The position numbers and the translations under genes are program-made. Source: Owenia fusiformis (Eukaryota; Annelida; Polychaeta; Sabellida; Oweniidae). Taken from it: a DNA stretch of 64,000 bases. The DNA lies in contig CAIIXF020000012.1 in assembly GCA_903813345.2 (NCBI GenBank), positions 2,089,318 to 2,153,317 on the forward strand, written 5' to 3'. Under the pieces are notes generated by a model. The model saw only the letters and a program-made list of their open reading frames with translations, made no database searches and had not been told where the DNA came from. Positions within the stretch are counted from its first letter, which is position 1; the number at the start of each line of letters is the position of its first letter. Shown one piece after another: positions 12,301-24,300 of the stretch.

Positions 12301-15300
12301 GCATCTTAGTGCATTTTAGTGCGACCAATTCTAATTTAAGTTCACTTCCATTTCTTTCATTTTACGTGTCGCCGGCAACTTTCATAAAGAAATATGAATG
12401 GATATGCAGCCGTTTTACACGATGTATGATATCTTGCTAACCTTTCAAGCCTTGCGAACACATTGTGACGATCGGATTAAAAAAATTATTGTATATTATT
12501 ATTGTGTTTACATGCCCCTGTTTTATATCCGAACTGTATTTCATGAAATAAGTAGTTTAAGTAAGTTAATTTTATATTTCATTGTTCATTAAATGTCGCG
12601 TGAATAAGAAAAAACGACAGAAACAAAAAGAACACTCAAAAATGTGATTTCTTCTAAAATGGCATGGACTGGTGAAAGTGATGATCAACTTTTTTAGCGT
12701 GTAATGTCCAAATTTTCTTATTTATTTTCGCCAACTATTGAATGTGCGATAAAAGTCATAGAGATGTTCACGGCTTTCGTCAATTAGCTTCAGCGATAAT
12801 TGTTTTAAGATCAAGATTAAGAACTCGGATCCCCACTAGATTGGACTGTATTTTTCACATTAGCCCTTTGTGCAGAATTTCATTCCCGGTTTTCATTAAC
12901 TAATTAAATGGATAAATCAATGATTCCTGTCTTTCAAAACCGATTGGATAAATTGGTAAATAATACATATAATTTGCATATCCATCCATTTGCCAGTACT
13001 ATTCTAATAATGTGACAGTTAAATGAAATAAAAAAAAGATTCTGAAATTATTATGGATCCCTGGGTATAGATCATGTGAATTGACAAATAAAAATCTGTG
13101 TAGAGCGAAAGTAAAAATATTTATTTATCCAATTCAAATATGGCAGCACTGGACATATCTTATTCAATACATATAGGCCTAATTGATAAGGATAGATATA
13201 AAATTGAAACATCATACTGTGACTGTGCACACTTGCCAAGAACTAAAAATATGATTGGAACTTCTTTAAAAAATGTAAACTAGTTATACAAACTTCGATG
13301 GGAGATGTGTTCTCAGAATATACAGTAAAATATATTTTAACCCAAAGCATAATTAAATGTACTATCATATACAGGTAGAGTTCAACATAAAAAATATATA
13401 TATGTTGAGTTTTTTCACATTGATCAACATTTACTTCAAGGTTTATAATAACAGTTTTATTTTGACCATTATGCCTACATTTAATATTTTTCAAATACAG
13501 TAGAACCTGTATATCTGAACACTTGGCTAATCTGAACACCTTCCAATTTGAACACTTTTTTCGGTCCCATTTTTTCCTCCCATTGACTCCCATGTTAAAA
13601 AACCTTGAAAACTGAACACCTCCTAATCTGAACAGTGAACAACCAGATTTGAAAAACTGACCTGTCTAATCTGAACATTTTATCAGGAATCAAAGGTCTG
13701 GACATTTCAATAATAGCCACATATTGAGTCAATGTTATAGTTCTTATTATCTTTACATATGCAATGTAATCAAAGAACCAATATTGTCCTAATTAACTTA
13801 TTTAAGTCTCAATGACATCCCTAATTGTGGAAAACAACAGGAAAGGTGTGAATACGGGAGTTAATTGGTTTATCCTATTAGAAAAGAACTGAATGTTTTA
13901 TGTTTGGATTAAGAGAAAGGTGTGAATCAAGAAGATAATTGCTTTATCCTTATTTTAAATTAACTGGATGTTTTTGATTTGGATTATGAATAACAAGTCT
14001 TAACTGTTTTATATCCCATGTGTCTGTTATGATAGCTAGGATTCAATCAGTAAATGTTTTATAATCACAGAGACAACAGAGACACATTTGCAGACAAGAT
14101 TATAATTGTTTTATCATTATTAAAAATTACCTGGATGTTTTTGATTTTGACTAAGAAGATAATTGCTTTATCCTTATTTTAAATTAACTGGATGTTTTTG
14201 ATTTGGATTATGAACAAGTCTTAACTGTTTTATATCCCATGGGTCTGTTATGACAGCTAGGGTTCAATCAGTAAATGTTTTATAATCTCAAAGACAACAC
14301 AGACACATTTGCAGACAAGATTATATCATGAGAAAGAGAAAAAATTCAACTTCGTAATATCCTATCACTAAAATGCCTCCTAAAAAGGCACATCTGACAT
14401 TCTGAATGCCCTTGATATTTTGAAAGATTATGCATCATCTCGAATGAGCACTCATGAAAAATTCTTTTTAATTAAAGAGGGTATCTACTCAAATATTGCT
14501 AATGCTAAAAGTGCCAAGAAACAAACAACAATGAACAACTTTTTCAAGCTAAAGTAAAGCAGTGCTATGTAACCATAATATGAGATAAGTCATTTAATAA
14601 GCATAAGATTTTGTACAAGACTATCATATACTTATTCCACTGGCGGATTAGGGGGGGGCCCAGGGGCCCGGGCCCCCCCCCCTTGGGTGGGCCCAGAAAA
14701 AAAAAATTGGGCCCAAAAAAATTTTTGGGCCAAACAAGCCCTTCAGGCCCCAAAAAGTGGGCCTTTTTGGTCATTACTGGGCCTTTTAAGGCCTTATTTG
14801 TTAATTTCAGGCCAAATTTTGAAGAAAATGGGCCTCAAAATTTGGGCCCACTTTTGGATTTTAGGGGCCCAAATTTTTTTTCGCGCAAGCGCAGACGTCT
14901 TTTCTCTGACCTGAAATTTGGGCCCCCCCCCTTGTTGGTTCCTGGATCCGCCCCTGTATTCAGTGTATTACAAAGTTTTTGCCAAAATTAAAGAGTTATT
15001 TTTCCCAAAATAATGAAATTGTTCAATATGTAAATAAAACATAGCATATACATGTAGGCTATAGGCTTATTGTAGAATAACCTCAGCAACAACATGTATT
15101 GTTTTCTGACTAAGTATTAAGTGTTCAATATAGTGGACTGAACAATGATAATCCTCCCCCCCCCGACCAACAATAGTCCCATGGGTGTTCGGATTAGACA
15201 GGTTTTACTGTAGTCACATATGCTTGGATATTCCATGTGGGATAACATGAACATTCGATATATCTGATGTATATGGAAATTGTATTTGGGAACTGGATTT

Positions 15301-18300
15301 GGAATAAGCCCAGATGATCTTGGGAAAGCTATCCTCCTTTATTCCCATTGTTCAATGTTTGTTAGTTGGAAGATGACCTCCTGACAGCCAAAGTGTTAAG
15401 ATTTGAGTATTTGGAATCTCTCCTGCTTTATAATCCTGCAAATATACATGTATACATTTGATGTAAAATAAAGCTCAATACTTTGCATGAGAGTGGTTTC
15501 CCTGTTCAAAAGGGTTCAATCTTTTAACATTTTGACCAGGATAAGTACCTACCTTGTTATTGATTAATACTTACTGTAGATTGGGTTAATTTGGCGCTAC
15601 TTAATTTGGCGATTTTGCCATTTTTGGCATATTGGCGGCTATTTAATTTGGCGGATATGCAAAAAAAATTTAATACAATGTTATACTTGCGCGCTGTTAG
15701 CGAATTACTATGTAAATGGGCATGTTCATTTTTTAAAAGTCCTCAAAAGTTGAGGACCACTGGCGATATTCACCACATTTGTACATTTTTGTGAGATCAT
15801 CCTTTACATTTTGCACCCCGATCGATGCTGCTACTATACATCACCTTTTCCCTGAGTATTAATGAGTGACTGACCAGTTCAAAGCCAATTTAGGAGAGAC
15901 ATTTTTTCATATTTTTGGAAAAAACTTAACCGGAAGTGACCTAAATACACTGGACGAAATACCCTAGATAATTCCCGGGATTCATTCTAAATTTTGGCGA
16001 AGATTTATATTGGCGAATTTTTCAATTTCGCCAAATTCGCCAAATTAAAGCGGGCGCCAAATTAACCCAATCTACAGTATTCAAATTGGTACTATTCACT
16101 CAACTGCTTACAAAATTGAGGAAGGTAATTAAGTAAATTGTTAATATTTAATCAGTTGTAAAATGTAAAATGCATATAAGTTTGAATGGTGTGTTCTGAA
16201 TGTCTGATTGACTGGATTTTTGGATGTCATGCCTGCCTACATGTGAATAAATAATGAGACATACAGGTATCAGCTTACTTTTATCATTTTTATCATAGGA
16301 TCTGCATACCCTCCAGTCAAGTTTGTCTAACATATAGGACCAATCAGATGTGCTGCATGAAGCAACATACAATCCATGATAGATTCTTTCCCATTGGTTT
16401 GTTCTATCTTAACTTTGCTGCAATAAATGATAATAAAAACAAATACAATATTTGATCAATGTCAATCATAAATTACACAAGTTTCACACTTAATCCAACA
16501 AAAGGAAATCTATGATTTCTTTGACATTGAAAACATTGTTTCCAATCCATTTTTAATTATTAACCATAGGTCAGATCTACAGAAATATTACTTCATTATA
16601 ACAAGGCACAGGACGTGAACGAGATCACACCATCAAATAGGCAGACACTATGAACCAGGAAAACTGTTCTCCTATTATGTTAACAAATTTCAAGAACAAG
16701 AAAACAAGATGGCCGCCCAAAAGTTAATCAGCTCTAGTACTTGATATCCTCTATCATTTGTGTAAATTTGAAGGAAATCCGATGAGCGGTTTTCCTGAAA
16801 TGGCGATGACAAGATTTTTCGAAAAACCTTCAAAATGGCCGCCAGAAAACAAGATGGCCACCCAAAAGTTAATCAGCTCTAGTACTTCATATGCTCTATC
16901 ATCTCTGCGAATTTGGAGAAAATCTGATGAGCAGTTTTCCTTAAACGGCGATGACAAAAAGCGGGACGATCACGATCACGACCACGATCACGACCACGAT
17001 CACGACCACGATCACGACCAGTATGACGACTATATCCCACCGATGGTGTGATAAAAAATATATATTGCGTATCAAATCATTGGCAAAGTACATCTATATT
17101 AACCCTTGAAGCCTTAGGTATGAATTTCACACAAAGTCCCAAGAGGGGGAGGGGTACAAAGGGCATAAGCATATTAAATTAATTACCCTATGTACAATTC
17201 CACTGATTTTTAAGAATATATTTGATGTACCTGTAGCCCCAGCTATTTGAAGACACTACCCAAAACCGACAAAATGTTTCGAAGAAAAAACGAAACTCCA
17301 GGAGCTTTTTGTACATGTACCTCCCTTAGGCCTCCCAGGGTTAAATCTCCAAAATGACAATTCCAACCTTGACAGCAGGTAGAACATATTATGAACCATA
17401 TGAGAAGCTGACTTACACTGATAAGAACTTCCTGTCGTGTGGTTTTGTGAACATTTCAGAGAGATGTCTGTAAGAGCCAGTTGCATAAGAGTTCAAAGCC
17501 AGCTGCTCATATTTGAGGCATCCTCACTCCACATTAGAAGCACATGATCCTACAAAAATGAAACAACTATAATACATTTAGAAAATGAACACATAGGATA
17601 TTAACAATATTGATGGCTTATTAAAAATGGAAGTCAAAGCTGAAGATATTTTCATTTTACTACATACAGTACATGTATCCAAAAGTGATGGAATTAATTT
17701 GATCATAATTTGAGTCATATTAAATATCCTAGATGCGAGTAGAAATAATCTTGATTTACATCATTAGAAATTCACAATTCATTCAAACTGATGTCATATT
17801 TGGAATCTACATGTAAAATTATATCTAAAAATGTGGTTTTGAAAAGAGTTTATCAACTTTGAAAATTTAATTTTCTTTGAAAATGTGACTTCTAGGTCGG
17901 GAGATTCCCCATAGACCCCATGTTGTAAAACCACAAAAAGTGAAATATATTTTCTTGTGTTGGGCAGATAATATTTTCTTTTACTGGACATATTTTAATT
18001 TGTATAACTATCACATACATGAGGATAATATGAAAAGTGAACCACTAAAACTTATCAATATTCAGATTTAAGGGAATTTTGTAATACCCTGCCATGTTAT
18101 TTCCCCCGAATCAGCCCCCTGGTGGCGAAACTGGTAACTACCTACTCGCATCTGAGTAATTGTGAAATATTGAGAATGATATGAAACCTTTAAAAGATAA
18201 AGTTTATAGTTTAATGTTTTTTAGTTTTTCTTACTCCAAACTCAAAATTGCCTTCAATAAGGACAGTGTATGTGACTATAAAATTGATGGTGCTTTTCAC

Positions 18301-21300
18301 AGAGTAACAACCCACAACCAAACAGAACCCAATCATCTTTGTATCATCATCATGAGGGAATATTAAAGTGCTCCACCTTTTGTGTTTGAAGCATGGGGCC
18401 CCAGTAATCTGGTATGTTGAGTAGTACATTGCTCCTCAATACTAGATGTGATCATTACAGCTAGTGCATTCTGGGATTCATCTGGCATGTCCTCAATCTA
18501 TGTTATCTGCACCAATTAGAGAGATAATCCAACTCCTTTCATTCCATTCTACCACCATATTGGGAAGAGTGTGCCAAAGTTGGTCTGGAGAAGAACATAA
18601 TTTTTGATTATAAGGATATTCAAAGTTCATTATATCATGTTACAAGTTTACCACAAAGCCTAAGGTAAGAGGTCATCTCTAATTTACTACTTGTTCTACA
18701 TACATGTATAAAATTTATAAAACCTACAAGAGAGATTTGTGGAATCTTAAATTTCCATATTATGAATGGGGAATGGCATACTAGAGCTAATTCCTAGCAA
18801 TGAGATGAGAAAACATACAAGTTAAAGTGCGGACATTGCATTAGCATCTTACACAAGTAAGTTAATAGATGAATGAGAGGGCATATTTTAGTAAGAAGAT
18901 GGCAAAACCTACAAGTTGGTGTGAGGACATTAGCATCTTACACAACAACATAACAGGTTTAGATGATGAATATGAGGGCATATTTAAGTAAAAAGATGGC
19001 AAAATCTACAAGTTGATGTGAAATTAGCATCTTACACAACAACATAACAGGTTTAGAAGATGAATATAAGGGCTTATTTAAGTAAAAGATGGCAAAAACT
19101 GCAAGTTGATGTGAAGAAATTAGCATCTTACACAACAACATAACAGGTTTAGTAGATGTAAGAGGGCATATTTAAGTAAAATATGGCAAAACCTACAAGT
19201 TGAAGTGAGGACATTAGCATCTTACACAACAACATAACAGGTTTAGATGATGAATATGAGGGCATATTTAAGTAAAAGATGGCAAAACCTACAAGTTGAT
19301 GTGAGGACATTAGCATCTTACACAACAACATAACATGTTTAGGAGATGTAAGAGGGTATATTGAAGTATTAAGATGAGAAAACCTACAAGTTGAAGTGAG
19401 GACATACATGTAAGCATCATACACATAGTGGATTGGTGACAAGGAATATTTGAGTACAAATATATAATATTTTAATGCATATCATATCCAATCATCACAA
19501 AGTGAAGATGGATAAAAGAAGGAATTTCACAGGAATAAAAAAAATTGAAAAAAATATCCAACCTCCACTTAATGGAGATGGATAAGACATATTGAATCCT
19601 ATACTTTCCCTGTAAATAGCATATGCATATTTTGCACATAATATGAAATAAATCATGTTAATCACTAAAATCACTGTCATCATCAGAAGATGAATCATCT
19701 GTGTTAAATAAAATATCATCTTGAAAAAGGAGTCCATTCATTTCATTATTATTTTCACAGTCTGAATTATCTTCATCTTCTAATAGTGATTTATCATTTG
19801 TATCTTTCCTTTATTTTTGTCAAATTTACTGGATTTTTGCAAATACACATTGTCACGGTCACTTATAGCAATCATAAATTTCTACATTACCACTCTCATA
19901 CCCGAACCTGGAATACTATATCACATTGCCACGGCGGTCATACCAAGCCTTGCAATACTATATTACATTGTCACGGCCATGCCAGGCCTTGCAGTACTAT
20001 ATAACATTACCACGATCATGCCAGGCTTTGCAATACACATTGTCACTGTTATAGCAGTCCTAATCGTAAATTTATACATTATCACTCTCATACCTGAACT
20101 TGCAATACTATATTACATTGCCACAGTCATGCCAGGCCTTGCAGAACTATATAACATTGTCATGGTCATGCCAGGCCTTGCAGAACTATATTACATTGTC
20201 ACGGTCATGGCAGGCATTGCAATATAATACAGCATTGTTGCGGTTATACCAAGCTTTCATGATAACATTACCGCGGTCATGGCAGGATCCTTGCGCTACT
20301 TAAAAACACTGAATAACATGGTGACGGTTACGCCAGGCATTAGTCTTGCAACAGATAGGGTCTCGTTATGATAATAGAAAATGATTAGAAGCTAGAACAG
20401 TATCTCAAGTAAAGGTAGAGTCAATATCTACAGCAATTTGAGTCAAAAATTATAAATTGACTTGAGAATATAGAGACAGATTCTAAAACCGTTTACCCTG
20501 GTACAAAATTGCAGTCAGAGAGAATGTATCAAAATTTTGAAGCTTGGAACCAATGAAATAAAGAAATAACCAACCTGTTCAATGTGTTAATGCTGCAATT
20601 CTAAACGATTTGTACCTTCTGATGTCCACAATATGTCGTTAGAAGTCAAGGTGTATTGTAATCGCTCAATTTATTACCCTGAAAATATGTTATTGTAGAT
20701 ATCAAAACATAGTTTTTACCGATTTGGAATCGAAAATATGGCATCCATTTTGAAAAATCTAGGTCAATTAACTGACATGTTTCGTCGATCCTAGGCTCAA
20801 TTAAGCGTTTGTACTTACTCATTATGAGGTCCATGGGTAGTATACAGCATACATATACAACATAGTAAATCTGCATGAGTACCATAATATTCAACCCAAA
20901 AAGGTCTAAATGTTTAAAAGCAAAAAGTTTGTAGTAACGCACGGCGGAACCGGAAACTGACGATCGCTCTTCAATAGTGAAACAAGAAAATCGAAAATAA
21001 TGATCTAGGTTTGAAAGTAATTTTCAGCGAGTTGCACGTATTCTTCACAAAAGGTAAGTCGATAAAAATGTTTCCCATATCGTCTTGTACCATTTAAATA
21101 CCACTTTGAATCTCAGAGCAGGGGGAGATGGTTTTCTGCCAGTTTTTTCGAAAAAGTTTTAATTTCTTAGAAAATCGCTTGAAAAAAATTCGAATTGTTT
21201 CGAAAGCATTTAAGCTGCATTTTCACGAGCTTTGAGTCATATCCACTCTAATGAACTAAGTTCTAGACTTATATAACTCAAAACTGAAAACAGAATTCAA

Positions 21301-24300
21301 TTTTATCAAAAATTCACAAAGTTAGGAACAATTAAAAATGGCTGGGTGATTTGGGGCTCTACCGACGAAATCGAAATATCGGACTTTATGACGTCCCGGC
21401 GGAAGTAGAAATCGGCCTAACCGAAGCACATTTGCGGCTTGGATCTCCTGCTGATTACATAAAATACCATGTTTTTTTACAGAATGTTTTCAATGATTGG
21501 TTTTCTAAAAGAAAAACATTGTTGAATTCAGTTCTCCATATCGATACCTCTCCTTACTGGTATGTTTTAAGTTATACTGATTCACAGATTCAGACCTCAT
21601 ATTGTTAAATTTCAGAGAATACATGTGTTAAGCCCTGCGTTTTGGAGGACTCCTGACGGCCATCCTCCAAAGGACACACCCGACTGCGGATTCTTTACAG
21701 AGGCATGTCAAAAAAATGGACTTACAAGTAAGATTGGCCTCATTGCAACTGGCCCCTATTCGTCTATCTTTTTTAACATTTATTTCAGCATATTTACAAA
21801 AACATGCATATACATACAATTCCTACAAATACATAGAAAATTACTATGATATGCATTTGTGGATAAAAATCTAAATATTGATTTACCTTTGCATTTTTAT
21901 TAACACTATTTATGCTTGTTTATATTATATGCTATTTTTGATTTAAAATTTACATGTTCGTATTTACGGATTTCTTCTGACAAGATTGCATGGCCCTATC
22001 TCAAAGCCTGACTGATCTGATAGAATGGACTTTGTTGAACGGACTAAAAATGCCACATCTTACTTGCAACACAAACTCTTTATGATCGAAAAACTGATTT
22101 GATGTGATCTTATTTGTCTTTCATCTAGCTCATGAAATAGGAATTATCGTCGGGATTCTAGCTACGTTCGTACTTGTTGGTGCAATATCCACTATCTACT
22201 ACCTTTTTAGGTAAGAAGCTTAAACGTCTATGTAGCTGTACCTTACTAATAAAGAGACGTACAGACGTTCAGTAACTGCATTATACTTGATTTGATAGAA
22301 ATCATATTATAAATATCACAGTCAATCTGCAACAGTACAGTATGATACAGTTTTGGAAATGGTACTGTACGGTATCGTGAAATATGGTACCGTAGACTAA
22401 AACGGCACCGTACGGTATCGTGAACACTGTACGACACTATACTCCGACGGTACCGTACGTTACCATACTCTTAATCCACCGTATGGTACCGTGATTTTAG
22501 AGTGCGGATTGGGGGTGTATACTTAGTTCTTTGTCGATGTAAGTTCGATTTGCAATTCCCCTGATAAGCATTCCAAATGCATATTTTTTGAAAAGTACAT
22601 TTGCATAATACACTAGTAAGGTATATAGGGAAATGATTGACAGGGTGTTCCCAAATACATGTTTGCCAATCTAAATCTATGAAATTAGTTATTACGCTTT
22701 TAGCTCAAAATTTCAAAAATTGAGATTCAGTCTAGTATTTTTAATATTTTTTCTTCTTAACTCCCAACAATTAACTGGTAACCTTAATTTTAGAGCAATC
22801 AAGCTCTAATATAAAAAATGAAAAATACATTTGCGTAATAACCTAGTAAGGTTATAGGGAAATGATTGACAGGATGTTCCCAAATATATTTATGCCAATC
22901 TAAATCTATGAAATTTGTAATTGCGCTTTCAGCTCAAAATTACAAAATCGAGAGCCAGTCCTGTAATTTTAATCTCTTTTCTTCACTTCCAATTAATTGG
23001 TAACCTTAATTTTAGAGCAATCGAGCTCTAATTAATATATCTGGTATCCCCAAGTGCGTGTGTAAGTAAATGCATTTCTAAATGTAGTTTTAAAAACACT
23101 TTCAAAATAAAAACGATGCGTTCTGATGAAACATATTTTGCTACCAGACGACGTAAATTAGAAGGCCAACTCGAGTTCCTGTCATGGAAGGTTGACTTTG
23201 ATGAAATCTCGTTTGCCAAGGTGACCCACATGTCGAAGACGATGGCAGGGGCCGGTGGTAAAAGTGCCATTAAGTCAATTGGCGGAAGTACACATACAGC
23301 AGGCGTAGGTTTTTTATTGCATTATGAGTGCATTTGAATACAATAAAATTTAATTAGATAAATTGCTAAGGGCATCTGTCATGACCTTCTTGAATGACAT
23401 AGTCATGGAAAGTTCGAAAGATTTTGTCCCACATAAAGGGAAAAGCATTGCAATTCTGAATTGGTAGTTTTTATCATTGTCAGTAAACATGTTTATAAAT
23501 AAATAATAAATAAAAACAAAATGAATGAATTTATATATATGCAATGTTTACCATGACGTACATATGATAATATTGTGTTCCAGACATCAACGACTGTGTC
23601 GAGCAAGGACGATGAAGGCGTCACTGATACAGAAAAGACCTCAAAGGTTGTAGGTCTCTTTAAAGGGAATCTTGTGTTCATCAAATACATGAATGTTGGC
23701 GGAATGATCCTCGGGAAGAAAGACCACAAGGAGCTTAAATTGGTGAGCAAGGGAGCGACTAGATTATGGTTAAATTCTGAAATATTAGGAATAGTCTTTA
23801 AAGCTTTGAATGAAAATACTCACGAAATGACTTACATAAGCTACTTAAGAAATATAGACCGAAAAGCAGAGGTTATATCGTCGAATACACCCCGCAGGGC
23901 TAGGCACAAACGTTTTCTGTACCCCAAACGACCGAAGGGAGTGAGGGGTTCGAAAGCTTTTGTGCCTAGCCCCAAGGGATGTATTCGACGATATTACCCC
24001 TGCTCTGAGGTCTATATTACGATTCGAACATGAAAACTCACCAAATTGTTTCGAATATTCATCATGGTCCGCCATTACTACGACCCACCGTTATGACGTC
24101 ACACATTACACGTATTAACTGGGTTATTGATCTCGATTATAACCCAGCTGAAGCATTGACTTTGTTTACAGTTTATAGAAGGCGTGAATACAGTCATGTT
24201 CAATAATATACACTCCCCTCTATAAGTTATCAATTGATGACTTCCAGTTGCCAAACTTGGAGGGGAATGTTACCAATTTTCCAAAGCCTCTGATCGTAAG

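Larger units (their letters stand above)
13498..15210 (+). mobile_element. Tigger/pogo-type DNA transposon, internally deleted derivative
   Basis: TIRs CAGTAGAACCTGTATATCTG at the left and, reversed, CAGTAAAACCTGTCTAATCC at the right, with a TA target duplication (13496-13497 and 15211-15212). Subterminal repeats of TCTGAACAC type follow the left TIR. Near 14373 a start-like MPPKKAHLT is followed, after a stop, by a frame (about 14407-14554) ending [13 protein letters not shown], the typical C-terminus of pogo-family transposases. So only the two ends of the transposase remain. The element carries an internal duplication and a nested MITE. Confidence 0.85.
325..21727 (+). other. Guanylate cyclase ectodomain exons (ANF-receptor ligand-binding region)
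   Basis: Six exons encode the second half of the type I periplasmic-binding-like ectodomain. Readable landmarks in order are [20 protein letters not shown] (325-410), [16 protein letters not shown] (9010-9123), an 8-residue microexon (9363-9386), [18 protein letters not shown] (9798-9933), [18 protein letters not shown] (across 9933/10192) and a juxtamembrane Cys pair in [10 protein letters not shown] (21616-21727). The LYDxVxLYxxALN and SGxVxxDxxxxRxxDY patterns are hallmarks of receptor cyclase ectodomains. The assignment of the microexon rests on matching phases and a good polypyrimidine tract. The other exons are secure. Confidence 0.88.

Noticed and set aside
14611-14991. Gly/Pro-rich frames
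   Set aside because: Translations of the GGGCCC-rich MITE; composition artefact.
16758-17051. Open + frame with a long His-Asp repeat
   Set aside because: It is produced by the 12-bp minisatellite and the duplicated 148-bp block. There is no splice context or conserved domain.
19817-20227. 136-codon + frame rich in Ile and Leu
   Set aside because: It follows the 45-bp minisatellite, whose period keeps the frame open; no protein family resemblance.
23743-24033. Extension of the exon 23584-23742 by about 90 codons
   Set aside because: Read-through of a good donor (GTGAGC) into an intron and the palindrome; the family sequence continues at 24363 instead.
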